A stretch of 64,000 nucleotides of DNA, from the NCBI GenBank assembly GCA_029959085.1, contig JARWIR010000018.1, positions 19,529,001-19,593,000 of the forward strand, given 5' to 3'. A program made the position numbers and the translations under genes. Shown one piece after another: positions 29,955-41,037 of this stretch; the stretch's first letter is position 1, and each line of letters starts with the position of its first letter. Origin of the DNA: Nemophila menziesii (Eukaryota > Streptophyta > Magnoliopsida > Boraginales > Hydrophyllaceae). The notes under the pieces are model-generated. The model was not told the DNA's origin and did not search any database. It saw only the letters and a list, made by a program, of their open reading frames with translations.

Positions 29955-31099
29955 CTCTTTTCACCCCAAACTCAAAACTTCAAATAGTGAGAAACTTAGA
30001 GAAAAGTTTAGAAATTTGATGTTTTGAGGCTTAGGAATTGAAGAACTAGGTGGAATATGAGATGGGTTTTGTTCAATTTGAATGGGAGAAGAAAGAATTG
30101 GGTTTAATTTAAGGATTTGGTGAAGAAAAATCTTGGGAAAAACTAAGGACTGATGTTATTTTGGAGAGGAGGTGAGTTGATTTTGTGTTTTTGTGGTGAA
30201 AGAGGGTAGGATTTGATGATATATAAAGGTTTTGTTGATGATTTTCGGAGGTGGGGAGGCTATTGGTGTGTTTTAGGTAAAAACTTGCAGAAGAGGCTAA
30301 GAAAACTAGGTTAAAAAACTCAAAACCGACATCACAGCTTCAAAACCGGGTTCCCGGTTTCGAAAATCCGGGTACCCGGTTCCGCGTCGCTGTGACGGCG
30401 CGGAAAATTACTTAATTGAATTTTTTTTCATACCTCAAAACGCAACCAAAGGCTGGACCCCAAGACGCTGGGTCAGAACTTCCACCCTTCGAAACCGGGT
30501 TCCCGGTTTTCGTCGATGGCACGAGCCAAGACGCAGCCAAGAGGCAACCAGGGACATGACCCGAGACGCTGGGACAGAGAAATTCACAATTTTACAGCTC
30601 CGAAACCGGGTACCCGGTTTTGCCAAATGGGGGTCCCGATTTTTCGTCGATGGCGCGAGTCAAAACGCAACGAAACGCGAGCTTCCAAGACGCTGGGTCA
30701 GAGATCCTCAAAAGTCACAGCACCAAAACCGGGTTCCCGGTTTCGAAAATCCGGGTACCCGGTTCCGACGCTGTGTCGTGAACCAAAACGCCAAGTGTTG
30801 CGTGTGTAAGGTTGGTACCAGCTCCAAAACCGGGTTCCCGGTTTTTGCGAAACCGGGTACCCGGTTTCTCCTGGACAACCAACCTACTTTTCTCCTATTA
30901 TCGCCTTATCGATCCCAAACTCTTGACCTTTTTACCCCTGAAATCATCAAAAACAACTACCCTTCCTCATTTCTTAATAATAAACACTAAAATTACGAAA
31001 ATCAAACTATTTTACATTGCGAAAATTAAAAACTCAACTAATATACAAAGAATTGGCTTTTTTTTAACGTCGTTAAGCTCGACGGGTTACCTCACGCTT
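29955..31099 (-). other. spacer between integrase and 3' ORF
   Basis: This 1.1-kb non-coding spacer holds the leader of the 3' ORF (about 29955-30330 and A-rich) and an array of palindromic repeats (30340-30875). It is in the position of the variable tandem-repeat region known from Tat/Ogre and Athila relatives. Confidence 0.75.
30340..30875. repeat. degenerate tandem array with CCGGGTTCCCGG / CCGGGTACCCGG palindromes
   Basis: About five units, spaced ~100-150 bp. Each centres on AACCGGGTTCCCGGTTT or AACCGGGTACCCGGTTT (30342, 30492, 30603, 30726, 30826), often as a pair of one of each type. Between the palindromes is a shared stretch with GACGCTGGGTCAGAG. The palindromes are self-complementary over 16-18 bp. 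Two more copies lie at 27798-27836. Confidence 0.85.
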
Positions 31100-32213
31100 C
31101 TAAGGAGTCTCGAGGAGATACATGACCTCCCCGGGATGTGGATCTTCCGAGCGGTTGGTATCTTCACCTCCATGATATATCTTTAATCTATAACCGTTCA
31201 CCATAAAGGTACGGTTCTCGAGCGGATGTTCTATTTCTATCGCCCCATGAGGTGTAACTTTGGTCACAATGTATGGACCTGACCACTTAGACCTTAACTT
31301 ACCCGGATAATTGCTGAACTTTGAATTATACTTCAATACTCTTTGTCCCACTTCAAAGTTCTTTGTACGAATGCGATTGTCATGCCATTTCTTCGTGTTT
31401 TCTTTGTAAAGTTTAGCATTTTCATAGGCATTCAATCGGAATTCGTCAAGTTCGTTAAGCTTCATCATACGATTCTTTCCGGCTAAGATATGATATAAGT
31501 TCAACTGCGCAATCGCCCAATAGGCACCCATTTCAAGCTCAAGAGGTAAGTGACAAGCCTTACCATACACCATACGATAGGGAGATAAACCAACTGGAGT
31601 CTTAAACGCATTACGATAGGCCCACAACGCATCATCTAACTTCATTGACCAATCTTTTCTTATAGGACCAACGGTTTCCCCTAGGATTGACTTGACTTCA
31701 CGATTCGATACTTCAGCTTGACCATTGGATTGCGGATGATATGCAGTAGATACACGGTGTCTTACTCCATACTTCTCTAGAACAGTCTTCAAATACTTAT
31801 TAACGAAATGAGATCCTCCATCGCTAATAATCACTCTAGGTGTACCATGTCTAGTGAAAATATGTGACTTCAAGAACTTAATCACCACTCGTGAATCATT
31901 GGTAGGTAAAGCCACCGCTTCTACCCACTTAGACACGTAATCAATAGCTAATAAGATGTAGAGGTTACCGTTTGAAGGAACGAAAGGACCCATAAAGTCT
32001 ATACCCCAAACATTGAATATTTCAACTTCTAACACATTGTTACGTGGCATCTCATCCCTCTTGGATATGTTTCTGGTAAACTGGCATCTCGTACATTTCT
32101 TAACATATTCATGACAATCTTTAATAAGAGAAGGCCAGTAAAAACCTGATTGGAATACCTTAGCAGCAGTTCTATCTCCCTTGAAATGTCCTCCATAGAG
32201 TGAATCATGGCAT
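31100..32213 (-). CDS. gypsy integrase (frameshifted from RT-RNase H)
   Basis: Integrase inserts the cDNA into the genome. The frame opens near 32213, one frame away from the RT ORF, and begins with the HHCC zinc-finger region (CHDSLYGGHF...HEYVKKCTRCQ). The catalytic core shows WGIDFMGPF (first Asp, about 31995), ISDGGSHFVNK (second Asp, about 31823) and HPQSNGQAEVSNREVK (Glu, about 31710). The motif YGKACHLPLELE is characteristic of the Athila/Tat branch. A C-terminal GPY-type segment (GPYIVTKVTPHGAIEIE) is present; there is no chromodomain. The stop is at 31100-31102. A single frameshift near 32205-32213 separates it from the rest of pol. Confidence 0.9.
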
Positions 32214-34784
32214 CCAGCTAATGGCTTCAGTTTCCTCCCTTTCTACACACCTTCGTATCATTTGGTCAACACAAACTTTGTAGAGGAAGGGATCCTCCCA
32301 AAAGAACTGTCTAGCACGATGAGCTAACCTCTTTCTTTCTTGATAAGTAGACCCTTCAGGAAAAACACCACTCACCACTAAATTTGCAATATCTGCATAC
32401 CAAGGAGCTTCATAATCACGAACAACAAATAAACTCTCATCAGGAAATTCTTCTCTAACTGCTTCAGTACCACTATTCATCCCTGAACCTTCAAGACGCG
32501 ATAGATGATCTGCAACCTGATTCGTACAACCCTTTCTATCCTTGATCTCTAAATCGAATTCTTGAAGCAATAAAACCCATCTGATTAACCTTGGTTTAGC
32601 ATCCTTCTTTTCCATAAGATATCTAATCGCGGAATGATCTGTATAAACAATAACTTTCGCTCCAAGAAGATAAAAGCGAAATTTATCAAATGAATACACA
32701 ACTGCTAGCAACTCTTTTTCTGTGACTGTGTAATTAACCTGAGCACCATTAAAAGTTTTACTAGCATAGTAAATCGAATGAAAAACCTTCTCTTTTCTCT
32801 GTCCCAATACAGCTCCCATACACAAATCACTCGCATCACACATAACCTCAAACGGTAAATTCCAATCTGGAGGTAATACTATAGGAGCAGAAATAAGCTT
32901 TTCCTTGATTGATTGAAAAGCCGCTAAACAAGCTTCATCAAAAAGGAATTTGGAATCCTTTTCGAGTAAGTTGCATAACGGTTTAGCAATCTTGGAAAAA
33001 TCTTTAATGAAACGCCTATAAAAGCCAGCATGGCCAAGAAAACTTCTTACCCCTTTAATAGAAACAGGAGGGGGAAGAGTTTTAATTACCTCGATCTTCG
33101 CTCTATCGACCTCTAATCCAGCACTCGAAACTTTGTGACCAAGAACAATACCTTCGCGAACCATGAAATGACACTTCTCCCAGTTTAAAACCAAATCTGT
33201 TTCCTTGCATCTGATTAACACTTTCTCCAAGTTATCTAAACATCTATCGAAATCATCACCAAACACGGAGAAATCGTCCATGAACACTTCAAGAAAATTA
33301 TTGATCATATCCCAGAAAATGGCCATCATACATATTTGAAAGGTAGCAGGAGCATTACACAACCCAAATGGCATTCTGCGATATGCAAAAGTACCAAAGG
33401 GGCATGTAAATGTAGTTTTGTGTTGATCTTCTGGAGCCACGTAAATCTGATTATACCCGGAGTAACCATCCAAGAAACAGTAGTACTCTCTTCCGGCTAA
33501 CTTATCTAACATTTGGTCAATGAAGGGCAAAAGGAAGTGATCTTTTCTGGTGGCTTTGTTCAGGTTCCTGTAATCCATGCAAACTCTCCAACCAACTACC
33601 GTTCTTGAAGGAATCGCTTCATTTTTATCATTAAGAACTGTTGTCATTCCTCCTTTCTTCGGTACACACTGAACTGGACTCACCCATTCACTACTCGAGA
33701 TGGGATAAATAATCCCCGCATCTAAAAGCTTGATCACCTCTTTCTTCACTACATCCTTCATAACGGGCATTAATCTTCTTTGACATTCGACTGAGCGTGT
33801 GTTATCATCTTCAAGTATGATTTTGTGTTGACAATAGGATGGACTAATGCCTTTGATGTCAGCAATTTTCCAACCTATTGCCTCTTTGTTGGCTCTCAAC
33901 ACACGCAACAGTTTATCTTCTTGAGGACCTGTTAAATTCGCTAAAACAATAACAGGTAGAGTTTCATTAGTACCTAAATACGCATACCTCAAGTGTGCTG
34001 GTAACGGCTTTTCTTCCAATTCCGGAGGAGATTCAATTGAAGGCTTCTTTTTAGGAATAATCTCCCCCGGTTCTCTCACAGGTTCATAGGCAAGACGCCT
34101 ATACTTTGGATTTTTAGAATTGAGAGCTGCCACTATTTCGGCAAGCTCTTCCATCATCTCAGGCATATCTAATGTTAAAGCGGCCTGCAAAATATCATCA
34201 TAATTAAAACAATCAAATACCTCTTGCGATGCCTGCTCAACTACATCCATTCGGAAGCAATCTTCTTGAGAATCTGGAAATTTCATAGCTCGGAACACAT
34301 TGAATTTGACCTCCTCGTCTTGTATCCTCATCTTTAATTTGCCATTCTCTACATCAATCAATGTACGCCCCGTGGCTAGGAATGGTCTTCCCAAAATAAT
34401 GGGGACATTCCTATCCGCGTCGTATTCAAGTATAACGAAATCAACAGGAAATATAAGCGTACCTGCCTTAACGAGGACATCTTCAATTTGGCCTTCGGGA
34501 TGTGCAAGAGACCTGTCCGCCATTTGCAAGACCATAGAAGTGGGTCTTGCTTCTCCAATTTTTAGCTTATCAAAGATTGACTTGGGCATCAAATTGATGC
34601 TTGCACCCAAATCGCATAGTGCTTTTCCCTTCCATTCTTCTCCAATCAATATCGGAATTGTGAAACTCCCCGGATCAACTAACTTTGGAGGTAATTTACT
34701 TTGACAAATAGCACTACATTCTTCAGGAAGACCAATCATCTCATTGTCACAGTATGGCCTTTTATTAGCGAGGGCTCTCTTCAA
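32205..34784 (-). CDS. gypsy protease, reverse transcriptase and RNase H (859 aa)
   Basis: An open polyprotein segment. Retroviral-type aspartic protease: ALCDLGASINLMP near residue 55 (DLG in place of the commoner DTG/DSG), then ILGRPFLATG. Reverse transcriptase: CMDYRNLNKATRKDHF, FLDGYSGYNQI, MPFGLCNAPATFQ, and the catalytic VFMDDFSVFG near 33275. RNase H: CDASD near 32840, [17 protein letters not shown] near 32640, [11 protein letters not shown]. The catalytic residues look intact. The frame ends just short of integrase because of a frameshift near 32205. There is no start codon of its own; it is normally made as part of Gag-Pol. Confidence 0.94.
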   Translation of the reverse strand: MKRALANKRPYCDNEMIGLPEECSAICQSKLPPKLVDPGSFTIPILIGEEWKGKALCDLGASINLMPKSIFDKLKIGEARPTSMVLQMADRSLAHPEGQIEDVLVKAGTLIFPVDFVILEYDADRNVPIILGRPFLATGRTLIDVENGKLKMRIQDEEVKFNVFRAMKFPDSQEDCFRMDVVEQASQEVFDCFNYDDILQAALTLDMPEMMEELAEIVAALNSKNPKYRRLAYEPVREPGEIIPKKKPSIESPPELEEKPLPAHLRYAYLGTNETLPVIVLANLTGPQEDKLLRVLRANKEAIGWKIADIKGISPSYCQHKIILEDDNTRSVECQRRLMPVMKDVVKKEVIKLLDAGIIYPISSSEWVSPVQCVPKKGGMTTVLNDKNEAIPSRTVVGWRVCMDYRNLNKATRKDHFLLPFIDQMLDKLAGREYYCFLDGYSGYNQIYVAPEDQHKTTFTCPFGTFAYRRMPFGLCNAPATFQICMMAIFWDMINNFLEVFMDDFSVFGDDFDRCLDNLEKVLIRCKETDLVLNWEKCHFMVREGIVLGHKVSSAGLEVDRAKIEVIKTLPPPVSIKGVRSFLGHAGFYRRFIKDFSKIAKPLCNLLEKDSKFLFDEACLAAFQSIKEKLISAPIVLPPDWNLPFEVMCDASDLCMGAVLGQRKEKVFHSIYYASKTFNGAQVNYTVTEKELLAVVYSFDKFRFYLLGAKVIVYTDHSAIRYLMEKKDAKPRLIRWVLLLQEFDLEIKDRKGCTNQVADHLSRLEGSGMNSGTEAVREEFPDESLFVVRDYEAPWYADIANLVVSGVFPEGSTYQERKRLAHRARQFFWEDPFLYKVCVDQMIRRCVEREETEAISWMP

Positions 34785-34808
34785 AAACTTCGTATACTTA
34801 GGAATATC

Positions 34809-35015
34809 TCAAATAGCCTCTAGTAACGGAATATTAATACTAAGGCCCCTCACTCTATTAAAGAACTTTGAAAACTCGGCCAAATCACCCTTTTTCTGAA
34901 CTCGAGATGGAAAAGGTGGTGGAGGGCGATTACTAACAACATCATCTTTCTTCTTTGGAATCTCAATCGACCTCTCTATTTCTTCAACCTCAACATCTTT
35001 CTCTTTCTCACTCAC
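34809..35015 (-). pseudogene. Gag-protease linker piece
   Basis: A short open piece between gag and protease with an acidic run (KEKDVEVEEIE), Pro-rich PPPPFPSRVQKK, and KFFNRVRGLSINIPLLEA, which is the conserved lead-in to the Athila/Tat protease. A stop precedes the protease frame, where an active element would read on. Confidence 0.65.
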
Positions 35016-35231
35016 TTCCTTTTCTTTTCTCGGAACTTCTTTCTATTTCATCACAGGAAAAGGTGGTGGAGGAAGGTTCTTACCACTTCTTAGTGTAACC
35101 GCTTTGCAATCTTCATGTTGTCTTGGATTTTCTGTGTCACTAGGGAGTTGCCCTTGTGGACGCTGATTAAGCTGTTTTGCGAATTGATCCATTTGATTCT
35201 GTAATAGCTTCATATTTGCGTCAGACGCTTG

Positions 35232-36565
35232 TTAACGTTCCATAGCTTGTGTCTGAAGAGCAATTAAGCTTTCAACGGTTTTCTGAAGGGTAACTACACC
35301 TTCTTGTGGATGGGCAGGTAAGGCTTTTTGGTTCATGGTTTCGTTATAATTGTCTTGAGGAGCTTGTCTCTGAACATAATTCCCTTGATTCTGTCCTCCT
35401 TGATAATTGTTGTGTGGTCTTGGATTGAAATTGTTACCTTGGAGACGTGGCTGATACGCATATGTAGGATTAGCTTCCCCACTAGGATTTGAATATTGAA
35501 ACCCATGATGGTTTCTGTTAGGCTGATATCCATTACCACTCGAATTAAAGTTACCTCTATTGGAGACAAACATCACGGACTCTTGGTTATTCTGACAATT
35601 CTCCCAACTATGATTATTAACACCACAATACTCACATCCATACACCTCTTGTGCAACCTTTACCTCACCTCTCTTGTTCGAAAAACCTTCTTTCACGGCT
35701 AGAGTATGTTGTCTCAGTTGTTGTTCTAGTGTGGTTTGAATCTTGGTCTCTAAGGAGTTGAACTTTTCTTCAATATTGACGTTATTAACTCCTTCTCTAA
35801 CTGGTGTTCTTACGGTATTCCACCCAACTTCATTATCAACTGTTCTATCCAAAATAATTCTTGCATACGCAGGTTGAACTCGTAAAAACGCACCACCACA
35901 CAACAAATCTAAATCTTTCCTAGAGCCCCCCTCAAGACCATTATAAAAAATCTTCATTTGTTGTTGTTCAGTAAGGTCATGATTTGGGACTCTTCGTAAA
36001 CATTTCTGAAATCTCGACCAACTTTTACCCAACGTTTCATCATATTCTTGCTTGAAATGCGTTAACTCAAGTTCAGCATCTAACCTCATGTTGGACGGAT
36101 AACATCTGTTGAAAAATACAGTTTCTAATTGTTCCCAGTTTGTTATCTTCGTAGGATCTTGTGTATCGTGCCATTCACTCGCTCCATCAATAACGAAAAA
36201 TCGAAACACAGCAAAATACATTTGTTCTTTGGATACTCCTTGTGTGATGTAAGAATCACATATCTGTTTGAATTTCTGTACTGCTCGAAGGGGATCTTCT
36301 CCAGCTTTACCACGCAAATTTCCAAAATTTTGGAATTGAGCTAACATACCCGAATCTGGACGAAACCTCGGGACATCTATGTTGGAGCACCAACCCCTAG
36401 AGCAGGAGCACGAAATGGAACTTCTTCTGGACCATTAACAAACCAGGGATCTTGATTATTTGCCATTTCTTTTTGTTCTCTTCTTTTCTTATTTGCAAGT
36501 CTGATTAACGAGTCCGGATTATCAAGGATTTGAACTGGTGGTTCAAATCTGAGCCTTCTTCGCAT
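35232..36565 (-). pseudogene. Athila-like gag, frameshifted
   Basis: Gag forms the particle that packages element RNA. An N-terminal piece (36565-36377) starts MRRRLRFEPPVQILDNPDSL and stops. The main frame (36347-35232) has the capsid-type retrotransposon gag core (EDPLRAVQKFKQICDSY, FFVIDGASEWHD, WEQLETVFFNRCYP, KSWSRFQKCLRRVPNH). A knuckle, CEYCGVNNHSWENC (CX2CX4HX4C), lies near 35620, followed by an Asn/Gln/Gly-rich tail. The two pieces lie in different frames, so at least one frameshift is present near 36350-36377. Start and leader match the remnant at 20057. Confidence 0.85.
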
Positions 36566-36671
36566 ACACCAAACCTAAAAAATCTGAAAGAGAAGAACAA
36601 ACAAAAAGCATAAAACTGATAAAAAAAAAATGCAACTATCACTAAAGGATAAACACCGTGGTCACACGCTA

Positions 36672-36692
36672 CCGTCCCCGGCAGCGGCGCCA
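36672..36692 (-). promoter_or_regulatory. primer-binding site for tRNA-Asp
   Basis: In sense orientation TGGCGCCGCTGCCGGGGACG, 6 bp after the 5' LTR end. It matches, with one difference, the TGGCGCCGTTGCCGGGG site complementary to plant tRNA-Asp(GTC) that is usual in Athila and Tat elements. It primes minus-strand DNA synthesis. Confidence 0.9.
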
Positions 36693-36698
36693 AAAACT

Positions 36699-38249
36699 TG
36701 GTGGTCCTTTCTGTGTTCTAAAATAAATGCAAAAGTAATCGAACCACAACCGCAAGTGTACGGTTGTCCCAACTAGTAATAAGTGATGCTAGGATCGTTC
36801 GCAGGGACGGTTTGGTTAACTACAATGCTTATCGAATAATGAATGGTTGCACTTATGAAAGCAAATAAAAAGATAATGATTGATTGTTGGTTTTTTTATT
36901 AATTCTAAATAATGAAAGACTAAATGGAAAATGCAAGTAAATGAGTGTGAAACGCAAATATGAGAAAGTAGCACTTGAGAACGCAAAGGATCCTCCTAAT
37001 CCTATTTCATAAACTATGCTGTTTAAGGGTTAAATTGGTCAATTACAATGGTCAGGATTCTAATTTCCTTATACCCCCGTCAGGGTGGACTATAAGGCTA
37101 TCCTAGAGTGTCACTAGTCCGGTCAGAGTAAATATGATCCACTTTTAGATGTTTAAGAATTTTACCTCATTGGCCCTAAAATTAGCTAAGTTCGTCAGAA
37201 TCAATAGCTTCTATTTTAGATTGAATAATTGGTTCCGTACCTAAACCCTCCGTTAGGATGATCCACACGCCACTTATGTGGAATAGCCTAGATACTAATA
37301 CCTGCTCTTAGTTCATGACTCTAAAAATAGTAAATAATCCCAAATTATCGAAAAGAGTAAAAGTCTCAATTTAATTTAATTTAACAGAAACCCAAAATTA
37401 AACATAAAATTTCAATAGAATTGTGATTCACCCATAAAGCATTCTCAAGTACTATGATGTAATTAGCTCATACTAAAAAAAAGAAAACTAAATTAAAAGA
37501 AATGGAATTCATAATGTATTACAAAATTAAAATTAAAGAAAACCTAATTTCCGTTATAGGATTTGGCTGAGAATGGAGATATAAACCCTCTCCAGCTCTT
37601 GCAGCTTCTTCTTTCTTCCTTCTGTTGCTTCTCTCTGATGTTTTATTTTGTAAAAAGTGAATTGTGTGAAAAATAGAAGTCAAGAGCTCCTTTTATAAGC
37701 TCCAATTCGGACTTGGACCTAGGCTTTTAATTAAATGAAATATTGAAGGCCCAAGTCCACTAACTTAGCGCAAAATCCGTAACTGCTGCACCACCTCCAC
37801 TAAAACGGCTCTAGCCGATTCGTTATAACTCCAATTGACCTGAAATCACTTGCAAAATTTCCATAACTCGATAAGAAACGTTTTCTCTTCAAAGGTCAAC
37901 GGCTAAATCATCTCTTAAGTGCCTCGAAATCAGCAATCTTTGGCCTGTTTTCCCGATTTGCAGCTCTAAAATCAACTTCTTTCGGGATTTATCTTCAAGT
38001 CTTCACTCCATATCACGATCTTTGACTTTCTTCTCGGATTCCATTCCTAGCTAATATTTAAAACCTACAAACTTTTCACTAAAATACCCAAGATTACGCG
38101 CAAAAGTTTAATAAATCAAAAATACTAGAAATAAAATGGGAATTCCGGATTACTACATTTTTAACTCAAAAGTCTGTCAAAATATTCAATTAAACATCAA
38201 AAATGATGTCTCCCAAGGGTCGAAAATAAGAAAAATTAGGGAGACATCA
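36699..38249 (-). repeat. 5' LTR of the minus-strand Athila element
   Basis: This 1551-bp LTR is nearly identical to 25604-27176. It lacks an 18-bp segment present in that copy (around 25842-25865) and one of its repeated motifs reads CCGGTCAGAG. The sense TATA lies near 37700. It carries the same 11-bp inverted repeat at the sense start (38204-38249). Confidence 0.95.
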
Positions 38250-41020
38250 CAAGGGTCGCATAAATGTAAGATACTTTAAATTTGAGACTAATTGGTTCGA
38301 ACATGAACAATGCAGGGATATAGTTTACAAGGCCTGGAATGAACAATTACATGATACACCCTTTCAAACTGTAATCCAAAAGAGAACTAAAACTACACAC
38401 GCACTCACAAGATGGAGTAAATCCACCTTTCCTAATAATAGAATTAAAATTAAAGAACTTGAAAAGCAACTTATTGAAGCTGGCAACAAGCCAATGTCAG
38501 AACAACAACAAATGGAGGAGATCTTGATTAAATAACAACTAGAAATGTACTGGAAAAGGGAAGAAATTTATTGGGCAGATCGGGCTCGAGACCAGTGGAT
38601 TAAATACGGGGATAAAAATACTAAATATTTCTCAGCACTTACAGCTCAAAGATGCAATTGTAATAGGATTGCTGGGATTCAAGCACCAAATGGTGAGTGG
38701 CTACAAACAGATACGGATATTAAACAACAATTCAATAACTACTATACTAATCTTTTAGCGGAACAGGAGCCTACTGAGCTCGAAGAGGCACTTCGAAATA
38801 TTTCTATGAAAGTTACAACGGAAATGAATGAGGCTTTGACTAGGACACCAGACAGGGAGAAGGTCAAACAGGCTGCCTTTGACCTCAGTGCTTCTAAAGC
38901 ACCGGGCCCTGATGGTCTAAATGGTAAATTCTTTGATGAATACTGGGATATATTAGGAGATGACTTGGTAACTTTGGTTACAGATTTCTTCATGAATAAC
39001 GCTTCGCTTATCACACTCAATGAAACACTAATTACACTTATTCCTAAAGGAGACAATCAAACAGGGGTGGGGGATTACCGTCCCATATCTTGTGTCAACT
39101 TTGTCTATAAGATCATTGCGAAAATTTTAGCTAACAGACTTCAGCAGATCATCAATCAGATTACTTCACCAACCCAATCTGCATTCATCAAGGGACGATC
39201 CATTCAAGACAACATCCTTATTGCTCAAGAGGTATCTTTCTTTATGAAACGTAAACTAAAAGATCATGCGTGTTTTGCAGCTGTCAAATTAGATATGGCT
39301 AAAGCTTATGATCAAGTCAGGTGGGATTTCCTCCGATTACTGCTGCTCAAACTTGGTTTTGCCCAGAAATGGGTGGATTGGATTTGGAACTGTATTTCTA
39401 CGGTTACCTTTCAACTTAACATTAACGGTCAACGCCAACCCCCTTTCCACTCTGGACAGGGGCTCCGCCAAGGAGACCCATTATCACCTTTATTATTTGC
39501 TCTATTAACCGAACCACTAATATCTTTAATTGAATCCAAATTCCAACAGGGGCTTATTGCAGGCATTAGAATAACACAGAATTGCCCAGTTATTTCCCAT
39601 CTTCTTTTTGCTGACGACTCATTGTTCTTTTTATCTTTACAAGGTAATGAACTGTACGAATTTCAAGAGTGCATTGATACGTATTGTAGATGTTCTGGCC
39701 AGCGGGTTAACTTTAACAAATCCTCAGTTTGCTTTAGCAAACTCACACCGGAAGACTTGAGACAACATGTTACGACTCGGTTGCAAATTCAAGAAAACCT
39801 GGATCTGGGAAAGTATTTAGGTATTCCTCTCTTTCACAAACGGTCAAGAATGGAGACTCTGACTTGGATAGTGGACAAGGTTTTTAATAAAGCACAAGGA
39901 TGGATAGCGAAACTCCTCTCGAAAGGAGGAAAGGAGATTTTAATTAAAGCAGTTCTACAGGCTATACCTTGTTACACTATGTCTATTTTTTCCTTTCCTA
40001 TTGGCTTTTGCAGGAAATTATCCTCAATCATAGCGAGATTTTGGTGGAACTCACTGGAAAAAAGGAAAATTCACTGGCTAGAATGAGAAAAGATGACTGT
40101 AGCAAAGGTAGTGGGTGGCATAGGGTTTAGGGACCTAAAAAGGCAAACACAGCGCTTCTGTCTTCTTGAAGGGAGGGGCTTACTTGAAGTGAAACTCAGA
40201 CAAAGTAGAACTTGGTCTTGGGCAAGTCTTCTTGAAGGGAGGGACTTACTTGTTCAAGAAGGAATTATCCAAGTTGGCAATGGCGAATCTACGAATATTT
40301 AGAAACATAAATGGATTCCATCTGGGATCATCAAACAGAGACCACACCATACGACTCTGGAAACGGTGGACCAACTTATGAATGCACAAAAAGACGGGTG
40401 GGACTTGGAAAAGATAGATAGTGAAATACCGCTACCTGTGCACGGAGAGATTAGGAAGATTCCTCTGCTTAATACGGAGGATCAGGATACCTTATTTTGG
40501 CCTCACTCAAAATCAGGTACATATACAACTAAGACTGGCTACAAAACACTTATGCAGGCAACAGCTTCGGACAGTGCGCAAACATCTAACCAAGCAGGAA
40601 TTTGTAATCTGAGACTATGGAAGCGAGTTTGGAAGTCAAATGTGGCTAATAAAGTTCGATCTTTTACATGGAGAAAGCCTACCAGAATCTTTTACCGACC
40701 AAACAAAATTTGTATTACCGACATTGTAGTGACACTAACAAATGCAACTGGTGTGAAAACATAACTGATACAGTGGTACACTTGTTACTTTATTGTAATT
40801 TTCTAAACATGTATGGGCAGGATCGACAATTCAGATTAGGGTACCCGAGGAGGAACATAACTCAATAGGAGACTGGATTATGGCGCTATGTGATAGCATG
40901 GATAGTACGATTTGGGATCATGATGTCTTTATGGCATATATACAACTTACTTTGTGGAATATATACGACTTATTTTATGGCATATATACAACTTACTTTG
41001 TGGAATATTTGGTTGACAAA
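38250..41020 (+). pseudogene. LINE ORF2 reverse transcriptase and zinc-binding part
   Basis: After the linker region a stop occurs at 38533-38535. The long frame 38545-40086 carries the complete reverse transcriptase: KAPGPDGLNGKFF near 38900, YRPISC, AVKLDMAKAYDQVRW (motif A), GLRQGDPLSPLLF, and the catalytic FADDSLFF near 39610. A TGA at 40084-40086 replaces the Trp usual in HWxxWEKM. Further frames (40093-40868) hold the zinc-binding region (LWKRVWKSNVANKVRSFTWR, CNWCENITDTVVHLLLYC) with frameshifts. The sequence ends at LTLWNIW without RNase H. Confidence 0.88.
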
Positions 41021-41037
41021 AAAAAAAAAAAAATCTC
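38250..41037 (+). mobile_element. second LINE, 3' part
   Basis: The continuation of the LINE interrupted at 25603. It begins with the duplicated target CAAGG and keeps the ORF2 reading frame. It ends in an A-run at 41021-41037. The last coding similarity (LTLWNIW, beside the zinc-binding region) is followed within about 15 bases by the A-run, so the usual RNase H and 3' UTR are absent. Just before the tail a ~33-bp segment (ATGGCATATATACAACTTAC...) is duplicated. I could not find a convincing target duplication for this LINE. Confidence 0.82.

Larger units (their letters stand above)
25599..38254 (-). mobile_element. Athila-like gypsy element, near full length, inserted in a LINE
   Basis: A minus-strand element of about 12.65 kb (25604-38249). 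The LTRs (25604-27176 and 36699-38249) start TGATGTCTCCC and end GGACCACCA in sense orientation. A perfect 5-bp target duplication, CAAGG, flanks them (25599-25603, 38250-38254), and the interrupted LINE ORF2 reads through on both sides. Sense order: 5' LTR, tRNA-Asp primer site, gag, protease-RT-RNase H, integrase, palindromic spacer, 3' ORF, 3' UTR, polypurine tract, 3' LTR. The LTRs differ at about 2% of sites over the ~800 bp I compared by eye, plus an 18-bp gap. Frameshifts and stops in gag and before integrase suggest it is inactive. Confidence 0.96.

Noticed and set aside
30435..31186. Several overlapping small frames on both strands
   Set aside because: They follow the palindromic repeat array and the A-rich leader and repeat the same unit; not proteins.
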